A model generated the notes under the pieces. That model made no database searches. It was given only the letters and a program-made list of their open reading frames with translations, and was not told the DNA's origin. Below are positions 20,376 to 28,715 of a stretch of DNA of 64,000 nt, in pieces (positions within the stretch are counted from its first letter, which is position 1; the number at the start of each line of letters is the position of its first letter). A program made the translations under genes and the position numbers. The stretch is taken from the NCBI RefSeq assembly GCF_004792665.1, contig NZ_SRZX01000002.1, forward strand, positions 388,689-452,688. Reading direction: 5' to 3'. Source of the stretch: Marinobacter orientalis. GTDB taxonomy: Bacteria; Pseudomonadota; Gammaproteobacteria; Pseudomonadales; Oleiphilaceae.

Positions 20376-21341
20376 ATGACCGTGCGGATTCGAAAATACA
20401 GCTGGCAACTGGCGCCGGCCGACATCCGGAACATACGCCAGACCGTGTTTGTGGAAGAGCAACAGGTACCGCCGGAGCTGGAATGGGACGACACCGACGA
20501 GATCGCCGATCATTACCTGGTGGTCCTGCCCGACAACACCCCCGTCGGGGTCGGCCGGCTATTCTCTACCCTTGAAGAGACCGCCCATATCGGGCGCATG
20601 GCCATTCTTCCTGCCCATCGCGGCAAGGGTATCGGCAAGCGCCTGCTGCGCCACCTGGTATCTGAAGCAGCCGGCCGCTTCAGCGAGCTTCGGCTTTCGG
20701 CCCAGGAACACGCCATCCCCTTCTACCAGCGCTCTGGCTTCCATGTCTGCTCGGATCTTTACGACGACGCTGGCATTCCCCATGTCGACATGCGCTGCCT
20801 GGCGCCACAACTGCTCAGTAACGCGTTCGGCACCCGCCAGGCTCCCATGCTGCTGGGAGAAGACCGCGACGCCTGGCTGTTTCACAGCGAACAAACCATG
20901 ACGGAACTGATGGATTCGGTGGTCGGCCAGGCTCGCCAGCGGCTCTGGCTGTATGACCGCCTGCTTGACCACGATCTCTACGATCGCCTGCGTTTGCGGG
21001 AACTGATATCCACACTGGCCCGCCGCCATCGGCTCAGCGAGGTACGCCTGCTGATTCACGACGACAAGCCACTGGTCAAACACCGGCACCGGATCGTGGA
21101 ACTGATGCGCCGCCTGCCCAGCAGGATTGAACTGAGGCTGGTCAACGATGACTACCCTGTGGGAGATCAACCGTTCCTGCTGGTCGATCGGGAAGGTGTG
21201 GTTTTCCGGCACGACTTTTACAAGCCGGAGGGGTTCGCGAAATTTTCCGACAGCGGCCGGGTCAGGCTGCTGGCGGAATCCTTCCAGCGCATGTGGGACG
21301 TCGGCAAGAGCTCACTTGAGTTGAGGGAACTACCGCTCTGA
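20376..21341 (+). CDS. GNAT acetyltransferase fused to a C-terminal uncharacterised domain
   Basis: Residues 1-140 form a GNAT N-acetyltransferase of the ElaA/YjcF-like type: RQTVFVEEQQVPPELEWDD, then the acetyl-CoA loop MAILPAHRGKGIGKRLLRHLV, and FYQRSGFHVCSDLYDDAGIPHVDM. Residues about 155-321 form a second domain (VVGQARQRLWLYDRLLDHDLYD, VRLLIHDDKPLVKHRHRIVELMRRLPSRI, FLLVDREGVVFRHDFYKP). Its alternation resembles a phospholipase-D-like fold, but the catalytic HxKxxxxD motif is absent. ATG 20376 is preferred; ATG 20352 is possible. The 3' end overlaps the convergent LysR gene by 12 bases. Substrate unknown. Confidence 0.85.
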   Translation: MTVRIRKYSWQLAPADIRNIRQTVFVEEQQVPPELEWDDTDEIADHYLVVLPDNTPVGVGRLFSTLEETAHIGRMAILPAHRGKGIGKRLLRHLVSEAAGRFSELRLSAQEHAIPFYQRSGFHVCSDLYDDAGIPHVDMRCLAPQLLSNAFGTRQAPMLLGEDRDAWLFHSEQTMTELMDSVVGQARQRLWLYDRLLDHDLYDRLRLRELISTLARRHRLSEVRLLIHDDKPLVKHRHRIVELMRRLPSRIELRLVNDDYPVGDQPFLLVDREGVVFRHDFYKPEGFAKFSDSGRVRLLAESFQRMWDVGKSSLELRELPL

Positions 21342-22340
21342 GTGATGGATGCCAGGGACATCGGCGGATTCAAACTGTGCTCCGAACGGTGCAAACTCCA
21401 TATCGACCTCCTCCGCCACTTCGGCAATCAGTCTGCGTAACCACTGGTGATCGGTGTTGTGCTGCAACAGCGGACTCCAGGCCATCTTCAACTCGAACGG
21501 CGGAATCTCGAACGGCGGCACCTTGACCACCAGATTGGGATTGTCCTTCTGTAGCCAGGCCGCCCGCGACGGCAGGGTAGCGATCAGGTCGTGCTGTTCC
21601 GCCAGCAACATCGCTACCTGGTAATGCCGCGTAAACACCGAGATCTGCCTCTTCCGGCCCATCAGTGACAGCGCCTCGTCCACCCAGCCCAGACGCTGGA
21701 CATCCTTCGGATTCACTCCTACCCCGACACCGAAACCCGTCTTGCTGACCCATATATGGCTGGCATCCAGGTAGGTGTCCAGGGTAAACGGCTGCTTGTG
21801 AATCGGGTTACGGACGTTCATCAGGCAGGCAAAGTACTCGGTCCACAGGGTTTTCTGGTGGAAGGACTGAGGAATCTTGTCGAACCGGTTGATGGCCATG
21901 TCGAGGCGGCCCTGCTCCACGTCCAGAAAACTGACGTCACTGGGCGTGAGGACATCCAGAGTGACATGGGGTGCTTCCTGGCGAATCCGCCGCAGCACCC
22001 GTGGCATCAGGCAGGATTCGGCGTAATCGCTGGCCATGATCCGGAACACCCGCTGGCTTTCCATGGCGGCGAAGGCGGTTTTCTCATGAACGGCCCGCTC
22101 GATGTCTGAGAGGATGCCCCGCACCAGTGGCTGCAGTTCTGTTGCCCGTTCCGTTGCGGTCATGCCCTCACTGGTTCTTACCAGCAATGGATCACCGAAC
22201 AGATCCCTCAACCGTCGCAAGCCGTTGCTCATGGCCGGCTGTGTGATGCCCAGGTGATTGGCCGCCTTGGTGACGTTCCGCTCCCGCAGAAGCACATCGA
22301 GATAAACCAGCAAATTCAGATCGACCCGGGAAATATCCAT
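21330..22340 (-). CDS. LysR-family transcriptional regulator
   Basis: A 336-residue LysR regulator. The N-terminal winged helix starts MDISRVDLNLLVYLDVLLRERNVTKAANHLGITQPAMS, close to NodD/SyrM/PnpR-type members. Residues about 90-300 form the periplasmic-binding-protein-like effector domain (FRIMASDYAESCLMPRVLRRIR, LDMAINRF). The C-terminus extends past the usual end. It is divergent from the membrane-anchored gene at 22600, which could be its target, but no inducer or operator can be assigned. Confidence 0.92.
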   Translation of the reverse strand: MDISRVDLNLLVYLDVLLRERNVTKAANHLGITQPAMSNGLRRLRDLFGDPLLVRTSEGMTATERATELQPLVRGILSDIERAVHEKTAFAAMESQRVFRIMASDYAESCLMPRVLRRIRQEAPHVTLDVLTPSDVSFLDVEQGRLDMAINRFDKIPQSFHQKTLWTEYFACLMNVRNPIHKQPFTLDTYLDASHIWVSKTGFGVGVGVNPKDVQRLGWVDEALSLMGRKRQISVFTRHYQVAMLLAEQHDLIATLPSRAAWLQKDNPNLVVKVPPFEIPPFELKMAWSPLLQHNTDHQWLRRLIAEVAEEVDMEFAPFGAQFESADVPGIHHSER

Positions 22341-22599
22341 AGATTGGCACCTGTTTGAAGACCGGCATTGCCCGTCACCGGACTCGGCCTTAGGAACGCA
22401 GTGGCAGCTACATTCACAAAAATAATGAAGTTAATCATACCAATTCACTTAAATGATATAAAGCCACCATCGTTCACATTTCAAAACGGAATCGTTTCCG
22501 GATTTCTGCTAGTCTTTCGGATATTTGCTGGATGTCTACGCTCTGTTTGAGCCACCGGAGCCCCAGCGGCCGTCCATAAGCCGGAGTTTTTTAAACAGA
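22341..22599. promoter_or_regulatory. Divergent promoter region, LysR gene / 22600 gene
   Basis: A 259-base AT-rich gap (for example AATAATGAAGTTAATCATACC and AATGATATAAAGCC) between divergent genes. It contains a short dyad, CGGAATCGTTTCCGG, near 22487-22501. LysR regulators usually bind such regions (T-N11-A sites), but I could not identify a convincing site. Confidence 0.4.
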
Positions 22600-23373
22600 A
22601 TGGATACCACAATGATTGTGCTGCTACTGGCAGCTATCGTTATTATTTCGATCATCATTATTGTGGCCAGCCAGATGCGGGAACGGGCGCGTATTGAGCG
22701 CGCTCGGAAAATCACCGCCCTGGAGGACAGCTACAATCGGGCCAATCGTCTTCTTTGCGAAATTCCCGGCCAATACCTCACCAACGATCTCAAGCTGCTG
22801 CTGATCAGACATATGGAGGAAACCTGCAAGGACCTCCAGGCTCTGAAGTCCAGCCAAGCTGTCAGTGACTGGCTCAGTAAGGCTCAGCAACTGAAAAAGC
22901 AGGTTATGGAGGACCAGGACCGGCGCCCTCCTGTCAAGATCGATTCACCCGAAAAATCCAGCTATGTCAAAGAGCTGCTGCAGAATCTTTTCAAAATGAT
23001 TGAAGGCATGCACAAGGCCGGAAAGATCGACAGCGCCACTGCCAAGAAAAATCTGAAATTTGTACTGTTCCTGGTGCACAAGACCCATGCCGACCTTCAT
23101 GTGTTCCAGGCCCGCGACTATGTCAAGCAGAACCAGATTCGCAAGGCCATTCACGCCTATCACCTGGCCAGTACCGAAATGGGTAAGTCCAGAGATAACC
23201 CGATGGCCTTGAAGGCGGTCAAGAGCTTCCGCACCCGCATCAAGGAACTGGAAGCCATGAAAGGTGACGAATCACGGGATGGCAGTGCAGAAAACCAGTC
23301 ACGTCTGGACCGGGAATGGGATACGTTCCTTCACGATGACGAATGGCGGAAAAAGGCTGATTACGACGACTGA
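22600..23373 (+). CDS. Membrane-anchored helical protein of unknown function
   Basis: A 257-residue protein with one N-terminal membrane helix (MIVLLLAAIVIISIIIIVASQ, about 5-25). A largely helical, charged cytoplasmic part follows (QMRERARIERARKITALEDSYNRANRLL), with possible coiled coil, a Lys/Glu-rich centre, and an acidic C-terminus. The block YVKQNQIRKAIHAYHLASTEMG looks like a helical-repeat (TPR-like) segment. I do not recognise a named family. The start is ATG 22600 with GGAG upstream at 22583; ATG 22612 is possible. It lies 63 bases before a hybrid histidine kinase on the same strand, which suggests they may be expressed together. Confidence 0.7.
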   Translation: MDTTMIVLLLAAIVIISIIIIVASQMRERARIERARKITALEDSYNRANRLLCEIPGQYLTNDLKLLLIRHMEETCKDLQALKSSQAVSDWLSKAQQLKKQVMEDQDRRPPVKIDSPEKSSYVKELLQNLFKMIEGMHKAGKIDSATAKKNLKFVLFLVHKTHADLHVFQARDYVKQNQIRKAIHAYHLASTEMGKSRDNPMALKAVKSFRTRIKELEAMKGDESRDGSAENQSRLDREWDTFLHDDEWRKKADYDD

Positions 23374-23436
23374 TAGCGGGCCAGGGGCCCGTCGACACAC
23401 TCCGAAACGCTGACCGACAGGGACTGTGGATACACT

Positions 23437-25770
23437 GTGACAACTCCATTCAAAACGCGGCTTTCCTATCGTCTGACCCGGGACACCGTTTTGATCGCCA
23501 TGGTTCTTGGCCTGGCCCTCAATGTTGTCCAGGTCACCATTGACTACTTCACTGCCCGCGAATCCATGGAGCAGGAAATCCGCGCCCTCATCGAAATAAG
23601 CCACAGCCCCGCGTCCCAGATTGCCTATAACATCGACATCCGGCTCGCGGAGGAATTACTGGAAGGCCTGCTTCGTCATCCTGCCACCATTGATGCCCGC
23701 ATCATCGATAACAATGGCCAGACCATGGCGGCTGCCAGCCAGAGCAGCCCCGAGTCACGATACCGCTGGATCAGTGATCTGTTATTTGGAGACAGCCGCG
23801 TTTTCAGCGAAGATCTGATGGTGCCGCAATTGAGCGAGCTTTCCCTTGGCAACCTGACGGTCACCATCGACACCTATCATTATGGTCTGCTGTTCCTGCA
23901 ACGGGCCGGCTATACCCTGGTGAGCGGGTTGCTGAAAAGCCTTGTGCTGACGGGGGCACTGCTCGCCATTTTCTATTTCGTGCTGACCCGGCCCATGCTC
24001 AATGTGATTGGCGCTCTGAGCCGCGTCCGTGCACAGTCCCCGGAAAAAGTCCGGCTCCCCGTACCCGCCAATCACCGCGAAGATGAAATCGGCCAGATGG
24101 TCGGCGTCATCAATCAGCATCTGGAAACCATGGAGTCCAGTCTGGCGCAATTGCGAGAGGCAGAAAGCGCCATAAAGAATTACTCCTCACAGCTGGAACA
24201 GGAGGTAGACGACCGCACCCGGGAAATCTCGAAAAAGAACGAAGCGCTTCAGCGAGGTAACCAGGCACTCGTAAAAGCCAAGGAAGACGCCGTTCGCCGC
24301 GCCCGTTCCCGCGCCAACTTCCTCGCCAGTATGAGCCACGAAATCCGCACGCCGCTCAACGGTGTACTGGGCATGCTCAGCCTGACCCTGGAAGGCGACC
24401 TGGATCCGACACAGCGCAACCGTCTTGAGATCGCACTCAACGCAGGGCAAAGCCTGCTCGGCCTGCTTAACGATATTCTCGACATCTCCAAGGTGGAGGC
24501 GGGCAAGCTCAGCCTTGAAAACATTCCCTTCAGTGTCCGCAACCTGATAGAGGAGTGCGCAACACTGCACGCTCAGCAGGCACGGCGCAAAAACATCGAC
24601 GTTGTGACTGACATCGAATGCGACCTGCCCGAATCTTTTATTGGCGACCCGACCCGGATCCGACAGATCCTCAACAACCTGCTGAGCAACGCCATCAAGT
24701 TCACCGATGAGGGAAACGTCCGAATTCGTGCAACCCATTTTGACGGCAAGCTGCGGATTGATGTGATTGACACCGGTATCGGGATGTCCAGGGAAGGTCT
24801 GCGCCGGATTTTCTCGCCATTTTCCCAGGCAGATTCCGACACCACACGGTTATACGGAGGAACCGGGCTCGGTCTTACACTGTGTCGACAGCTGGTGGAG
24901 CGCATGCAGGGGCAGATTCTGGTGGATTCAGAGGAGCGCCGGGGTACGCACTTTACGGTCAACCTGCCCCTGCCGGTGTACGACCGTGACAGAACCGGCA
25001 TATCTCCCTCCGACATACCGGAAGCTGTCAGAGTCTCGGGGGTGGATCTGGCCATCTCCCATGAACATCCACACCGGCTGCCCATCGAGAGTCAGCTGAG
25101 AGCCTGGAGCATTCCCGTTCGCGATGCAGATCGCAAAGGAGGCGGCATCCTGATGGTGGCTGCCGACAATGAGGACGACTCAGGCCGGGACTTTGCGGCT
25201 CGCTGGCAGGGGACCGGCGTCATCGTGGTAGACAGGAACGGAACCAGTGTCGCTTCCGGCAATCAGCAGATTCTGTCCATGCCACTGAGGCGGGATCAGC
25301 TATTCCGTACTCTTTGCGCCGCAGCAGCTTCTGGACCGGCGGCAGGCAGGGATGCCCCACATGCAGAGGAAGGCGAGGCCATAACCGGGTCGCTGAACCT
25401 GTTGCTTGTAGAAGACAATCAGGTCAACCAGATTGTTGCCAGCAGCATGCTCCGCAAACTGGGGCATAGGGTCACCCTGGCGGAAAACGGCAAGCGTGCG
25501 CTGGCGGCCCTGAAATCAGGAGAATTCGATATTGTGCTGATGGATTGCCAGATGCCGGTAATGGACGGCTATGAAGCCACCCGCAGAATCCGTGAGAATC
25601 CAGCGTGGCGCAATCTTCCGGTCATCGCGGTAACGGCCAATGTCATGCAGGGAGACCGCGATGACTGCCTGCAGGCCGGGATGAACGATTACATCACCAA
25701 ACCCTACAATCGTGCCGAACTGAAAGCAATTATCGACCGCTGGGCTCCCCCCGAGTCTCAAGAAGGCTGA
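23437..25770 (+). CDS. Hybrid sensor histidine kinase/response regulator
   Basis: A 777-residue membrane sensor. It has helices near 14-36 and 162-185 bracketing a periplasmic sensor of about 125 residues, then a HAMP-like segment (186-238) and a coiled coil. HisKA follows with phospho-acceptor H301 (FLASMSHEIRTPLNG), HATPase with NNLLSNAIKFTDEG, DTGIGM and GGTGLGL, a degenerate receiver-like stretch (about 530-620), and a true receiver with D703 in VLMDCQMPVMDG. No Hpt domain is present, so phosphotransfer must use a separate protein. The architecture resembles BarA-type kinases without Hpt. The start is GTG; AGGGA lies upstream. Its last 41 bases overlap the convergent ohrR gene. Confidence 0.9.
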   Translation: MTTPFKTRLSYRLTRDTVLIAMVLGLALNVVQVTIDYFTARESMEQEIRALIEISHSPASQIAYNIDIRLAEELLEGLLRHPATIDARIIDNNGQTMAAASQSSPESRYRWISDLLFGDSRVFSEDLMVPQLSELSLGNLTVTIDTYHYGLLFLQRAGYTLVSGLLKSLVLTGALLAIFYFVLTRPMLNVIGALSRVRAQSPEKVRLPVPANHREDEIGQMVGVINQHLETMESSLAQLREAESAIKNYSSQLEQEVDDRTREISKKNEALQRGNQALVKAKEDAVRRARSRANFLASMSHEIRTPLNGVLGMLSLTLEGDLDPTQRNRLEIALNAGQSLLGLLNDILDISKVEAGKLSLENIPFSVRNLIEECATLHAQQARRKNIDVVTDIECDLPESFIGDPTRIRQILNNLLSNAIKFTDEGNVRIRATHFDGKLRIDVIDTGIGMSREGLRRIFSPFSQADSDTTRLYGGTGLGLTLCRQLVERMQGQILVDSEERRGTHFTVNLPLPVYDRDRTGISPSDIPEAVRVSGVDLAISHEHPHRLPIESQLRAWSIPVRDADRKGGGILMVAADNEDDSGRDFAARWQGTGVIVVDRNGTSVASGNQQILSMPLRRDQLFRTLCAAAASGPAAGRDAPHAEEGEAITGSLNLLLVEDNQVNQIVASSMLRKLGHRVTLAENGKRALAALKSGEFDIVLMDCQMPVMDGYEATRRIRENPAWRNLPVIAVTANVMQGDRDDCLQAGMNDYITKPYNRAELKAIIDRWAPPESQEG

Positions 25771-26200
25771 GGACTGAACGTAATTCGTCCCGCAGCGCTA
25801 CCCTGCGCTGTTCACTGATACCCGTGCCACACAGCAGCCGGCCGGGAATCTCCCGGGCCTGCCGGCGCAGCGCGTTGCCCTTCTCTGTAGACGATATAGT
25901 TACCACCCGCTCGTCGGCCGTATCCCGCTGGCGGGTAACCAGGTCACGATCAGCCAGGCGCTTCAGCAGAGGTGTCAGAGTGCCGGAGTCCAGGCGCAGT
26001 CGCTTACCCAGATCAGACACTCTCACTGTTTTGCCATCCTGATCCGCCTGCCACAACACCAGCATGACCAGATATTGCGGGTAGGTAAGACCGATCTCTT
26101 TCAGCAACGGGCGGTAACGGGCGGTTACCGCCCGGTTGGCCGCGTAAAGCGCAAAACAGAGCTGGTTGTCGAGCGCCAGGACGTCGTCTTCGGTGGCCAT
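25730..26200 (-). CDS. ohrR: OhrR-type MarR-family peroxide-sensing repressor
   Basis: A 156-residue MarR-family winged-helix repressor. The reactive Cys of OhrR is present at residue 15 (LDNQLCFALYAANRAV), and a second Cys at 124 (RLLCGTG) fits the two-Cys OhrR class that forms an intersubunit disulfide. LTYPQYLVMLVLWQ and LRLDSGTLTPLLKRLADRDLVTR are typical of OhrR. Directly upstream, 3 bases away, is a glutathione peroxidase gene; the two share the promoter region with a perfect palindrome at 26718-26735. It is therefore probably an autoregulated hydroperoxide repressor of that operon. Confidence 0.92.
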   Translation of the reverse strand: MATEDDVLALDNQLCFALYAANRAVTARYRPLLKEIGLTYPQYLVMLVLWQADQDGKTVRVSDLGKRLRLDSGTLTPLLKRLADRDLVTRQRDTADERVVTISSTEKGNALRRQAREIPGRLLCGTGISEQRRVALRDELRSVLSLLETRGEPSGR

Positions 26201-26203
26201 GGC

Positions 26204-26689
26204 TTACAGCAACTTCTCGATATCGGCGCGGATGGCCGAGGGCTTCGTGGTAGGTGGGTAACGGCCCACAACCTCGCCATCCCTGCTCACCAGGAACTTG
26301 GTAAAGTTCCATTTTATCGCTTCTGATCCCAGCAGGCCCCGGGCGTTGTGTTTCAGATACTGGAACAGGGGGTGGGCGTTGGGACCGTTGACCTCGACTT
26401 TGGAGAACATGGGAAAATCCACGCCATAGTTCAGGCTGCAGAATTCACTGATGGCCTTGTCGTCTGCCGGGTCCTGGTTGCGAAACTGGTTGCAGGGAAA
26501 GCCGAGCACTTCGAGACCCTTGTCCTTCAGGTCCGTATACAGGGATTGCAGACCTTCGAACTGCGGGGTAAACCCACACTTGCTGGCGGTGTTGACGATC
26601 AGCAGAACCTTGCCGCGAAACTCTTCAAGGGAATGCTCCCGGCCATGGATGTCGGTGGCCCTGAAATCGTAGATGCTTTCTTTGCTCAT
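26204..26689 (-). CDS. Glutathione peroxidase family protein
   Basis: A 161-residue thiol peroxidase of the glutathione peroxidase family (BtuE/Gpx type), reducing organic hydroperoxides with glutathione or thioredoxin. The peroxidatic residue is Cys, not selenocysteine (NTASKCGFTPQF). The resolving-Cys region GFPCNQF, catalytic Gln (PCNQF) and Trp-Asn (KWNFTKFLV) are in place. It is the first gene of an operon with ohrR, and TrxB is encoded elsewhere in the window. The operator-like palindrome lies 29 to 46 bases upstream of the start. Confidence 0.94.
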   Translation of the reverse strand: MSKESIYDFRATDIHGREHSLEEFRGKVLLIVNTASKCGFTPQFEGLQSLYTDLKDKGLEVLGFPCNQFRNQDPADDKAISEFCSLNYGVDFPMFSKVEVNGPNAHPLFQYLKHNARGLLGSEAIKWNFTKFLVSRDGEVVGRYPPTTKPSAIRADIEKLL

Positions 26690-26717
26690 GGTAACTGTCC
26701 TGCGAGTTTTCCATAAT

Positions 26718-26735
26718 TATATTGTGCACAATATA
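26718..26735. promoter_or_regulatory. Perfect 18-base palindrome, putative OhrR operator
   Basis: TATATTGTGCACAATATA is a perfect dyad centred between 26726 and 26727, located just upstream of the glutathione peroxidase start. MarR/OhrR dimers bind such sites over the promoter. AT-rich flanks (ATAATTATATTG) provide a plausible -10 region for the minus-strand operon. Confidence 0.75.
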
Positions 26736-26930
26736 TATAACAACTGAATCTGGCGTTGTTAACTGCTCCGGCTCAGGAACACTGTGAGGTTTGCGCGTTA
26801 AATCTCTGCACCTGTGCCACAATTCATCACAATTGGCCTGTTGTCGCTGCCCCCTGCTCCGCTAGAATACAGGCCTGCCTCCAAAATATGGCACTTATAA
26901 CCCTTATCAATCCGAGGACAAACCGGGCTT

Positions 26931-28145
26931 ATGCAGAACTATCTCAAATCCGCCAAGCTGGATAATGTCTGTTACGAGATACGTGGCGTGGTTCTGCGCG
27001 AGGCCCGCCGTCTCGAGGAAGAGGGCCATCGGGTTCTGAAACTGAACATCGGCAACCCGGCGGCGTTTGAACTGGATGTACCGGAAGAAATCCAGCAGGA
27101 CGTAATCTACAACATGCATCTGGCCCAGGGTTATGTCGAGTCCAAGGGGCTGTTCTCTGCCCGCAAGGCAGTGATGCACTATTGCCAGCAACGGGGCATC
27201 GACAAGGTGGATATCGACGATATCTTCCTGGGCAATGGCGTCAGCGAAATGATCGTGATGTCCATGCAGGCCATGCTCAACACCGGTGACGAAGTCCTGA
27301 TTCCGGCCCCCGACTACCCCCTGTGGACTGCTGCGGTGACGCTGTCCAGCGGCAAACCGGTACATTACCGCTGTGACGAAGCACAGGACTGGTTCCCGGA
27401 CATCGACGATATCCGCAAGAAGATCACCCGCCGCACCCGGGCCATCGTGCTTATCAATCCCAACAATCCGACCGGTGCCGTCTATTCACGGGAGTTGCTG
27501 GAGCAGGTGGTTGAACTGGCCCGGCAACACAACCTGATTGTGATGTCGGACGAAATTTACGACAAGATTCTTTACGACGGCACCGAGCACATTCCCACCG
27601 CCTCACTGGCGGATGATGTGCTGTTCCTGACCTATAACGGCCTGTCGAAGAACTACCGCGCCGCCGGCTACCGTTCCGGCTGGATGATTATCAGTGGCGC
27701 CAAACACCGTGCAAGGGACCTGATCGAAGGCATCGAAATGCTCTCGAACATGCGCCTGTGTGCCAATGTGCCGGCCCAGCTTGCCATCCAGACAGCCCTG
27801 GGCGGTTACCAGTCCATTGACGACCTGGTGGCGCCGGGTGGGCGGCTTTACGAGCAGCGGGAAACCGCCTGGAACCTGCTCAATGATATTCCCGGCGTCA
27901 GTTGTGTGAAGCCAAAAGGCGCGCTCTACCTGTTCCCCAGGCTGGACCCGAAGCGCTTCCCCATCGTCAATGATGAAAAGCTGGTACTGGACCTGCTGTT
28001 ACAGGAGCGCATTCTGCTGGTTCAGGGCTCTGCCTTCAACATTGACGACAAACAGCACCTGCGTGTGGTTTTCCTGCCTCGGGAAGATGCCCTGGAAGAC
28101 GCCATGAAGCGCCTGGCACACTTCCTGTCTTCCTATCAGCTGTAA
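26931..28145 (+). CDS. alaA: Alanine-synthesising transaminase AlaA
   Basis: PLP-dependent class I/II aminotransferase making alanine from pyruvate and glutamate. The 404-residue protein has VLKLNIGNPAAFELDVPEEI, NPNNPTGAVYS, the DEIYDKILYDG block with the PLP-contacting Asp and Tyr, and the Schiff-base Lys in YNGLSKNYRAAGYRSGW, a pattern characteristic of AlaA (YfbQ). GAGGACA (26917-26923) precedes the ATG. It is followed by an unknown gene 11 bases away. Confidence 0.93.
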   Translation: MQNYLKSAKLDNVCYEIRGVVLREARRLEEEGHRVLKLNIGNPAAFELDVPEEIQQDVIYNMHLAQGYVESKGLFSARKAVMHYCQQRGIDKVDIDDIFLGNGVSEMIVMSMQAMLNTGDEVLIPAPDYPLWTAAVTLSSGKPVHYRCDEAQDWFPDIDDIRKKITRRTRAIVLINPNNPTGAVYSRELLEQVVELARQHNLIVMSDEIYDKILYDGTEHIPTASLADDVLFLTYNGLSKNYRAAGYRSGWMIISGAKHRARDLIEGIEMLSNMRLCANVPAQLAIQTALGGYQSIDDLVAPGGRLYEQRETAWNLLNDIPGVSCVKPKGALYLFPRLDPKRFPIVNDEKLVLDLLLQERILLVQGSAFNIDDKQHLRVVFLPREDALEDAMKRLAHFLSSYQL

Positions 28146-28156
28146 AAGGAGGCTTC

Positions 28157-28618
28157 ATGGCGGACATCCATATTGAAGAGTTCTACAGGGACGCCGCGAT
28201 TGCCCTGATCCAGCTCTACAATGCCTTTCCCCGTCGGGTGAATCTGTTCGTTGAAGATATTGCCGGCTCCGACGAGCCGGATGAATTCGGGTTACACAGC
28301 AAGCGCCACATGGCCTGCTTCGGCACCCTGCTCTGGCTGGCGGAAGAAGGTCTGTTGCGTTATGTGGATACCATACGCCAGGAAGCCCTGGATCAGGCGG
28401 TGCTGACACAGCGGGCGTTTGTGCGTATGAGCTCACCTGCCAGCCCGGACCTGCAGGAGGAAGACCTGCCGCAACGCGGCCAGGATCTGCCACCGGCTAT
28501 CCGGGAAGACTTCTCCACCCATATCCATGTGCTTCGTACTGCCCTTCGGAGCGGCAGCTCGGTAAAAATCAGCCGGGTCATGCAGGCGACTTTTTTTCGC
28601 GATAAAACCGATCATTAA
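28157..28618 (+). CDS. Conserved-type hypothetical protein downstream of alaA
   Basis: A 153-residue soluble protein with a strong ribosome site (AAGGAGG at 28147-28153). The first 95 residues look helical (FYRDAAIALIQLYNAFPRRVNLFVED, CFGTLLWLAEEGLLRYVDTIRQEALDQAVLTQRAF). A polar Pro/Glu/Asp-rich stretch and a basic C-terminus follow. I do not recognise the family. Tight spacing to alaA suggests one transcript, and codon use matches the neighbours, so it is likely real. Confidence 0.72.
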   Translation: MADIHIEEFYRDAAIALIQLYNAFPRRVNLFVEDIAGSDEPDEFGLHSKRHMACFGTLLWLAEEGLLRYVDTIRQEALDQAVLTQRAFVRMSSPASPDLQEEDLPQRGQDLPPAIREDFSTHIHVLRTALRSGSSVKISRVMQATFFRDKTDH

Positions 28619-28715
28619 ATCAGCGTAAACCTGTTGAACAAGGCCGCATCAGCCACATATAAAGATTCGCGTACAAACCGCTGTCTGCGGCTGATCATTC
28701 AACAAGGAATTCAAG

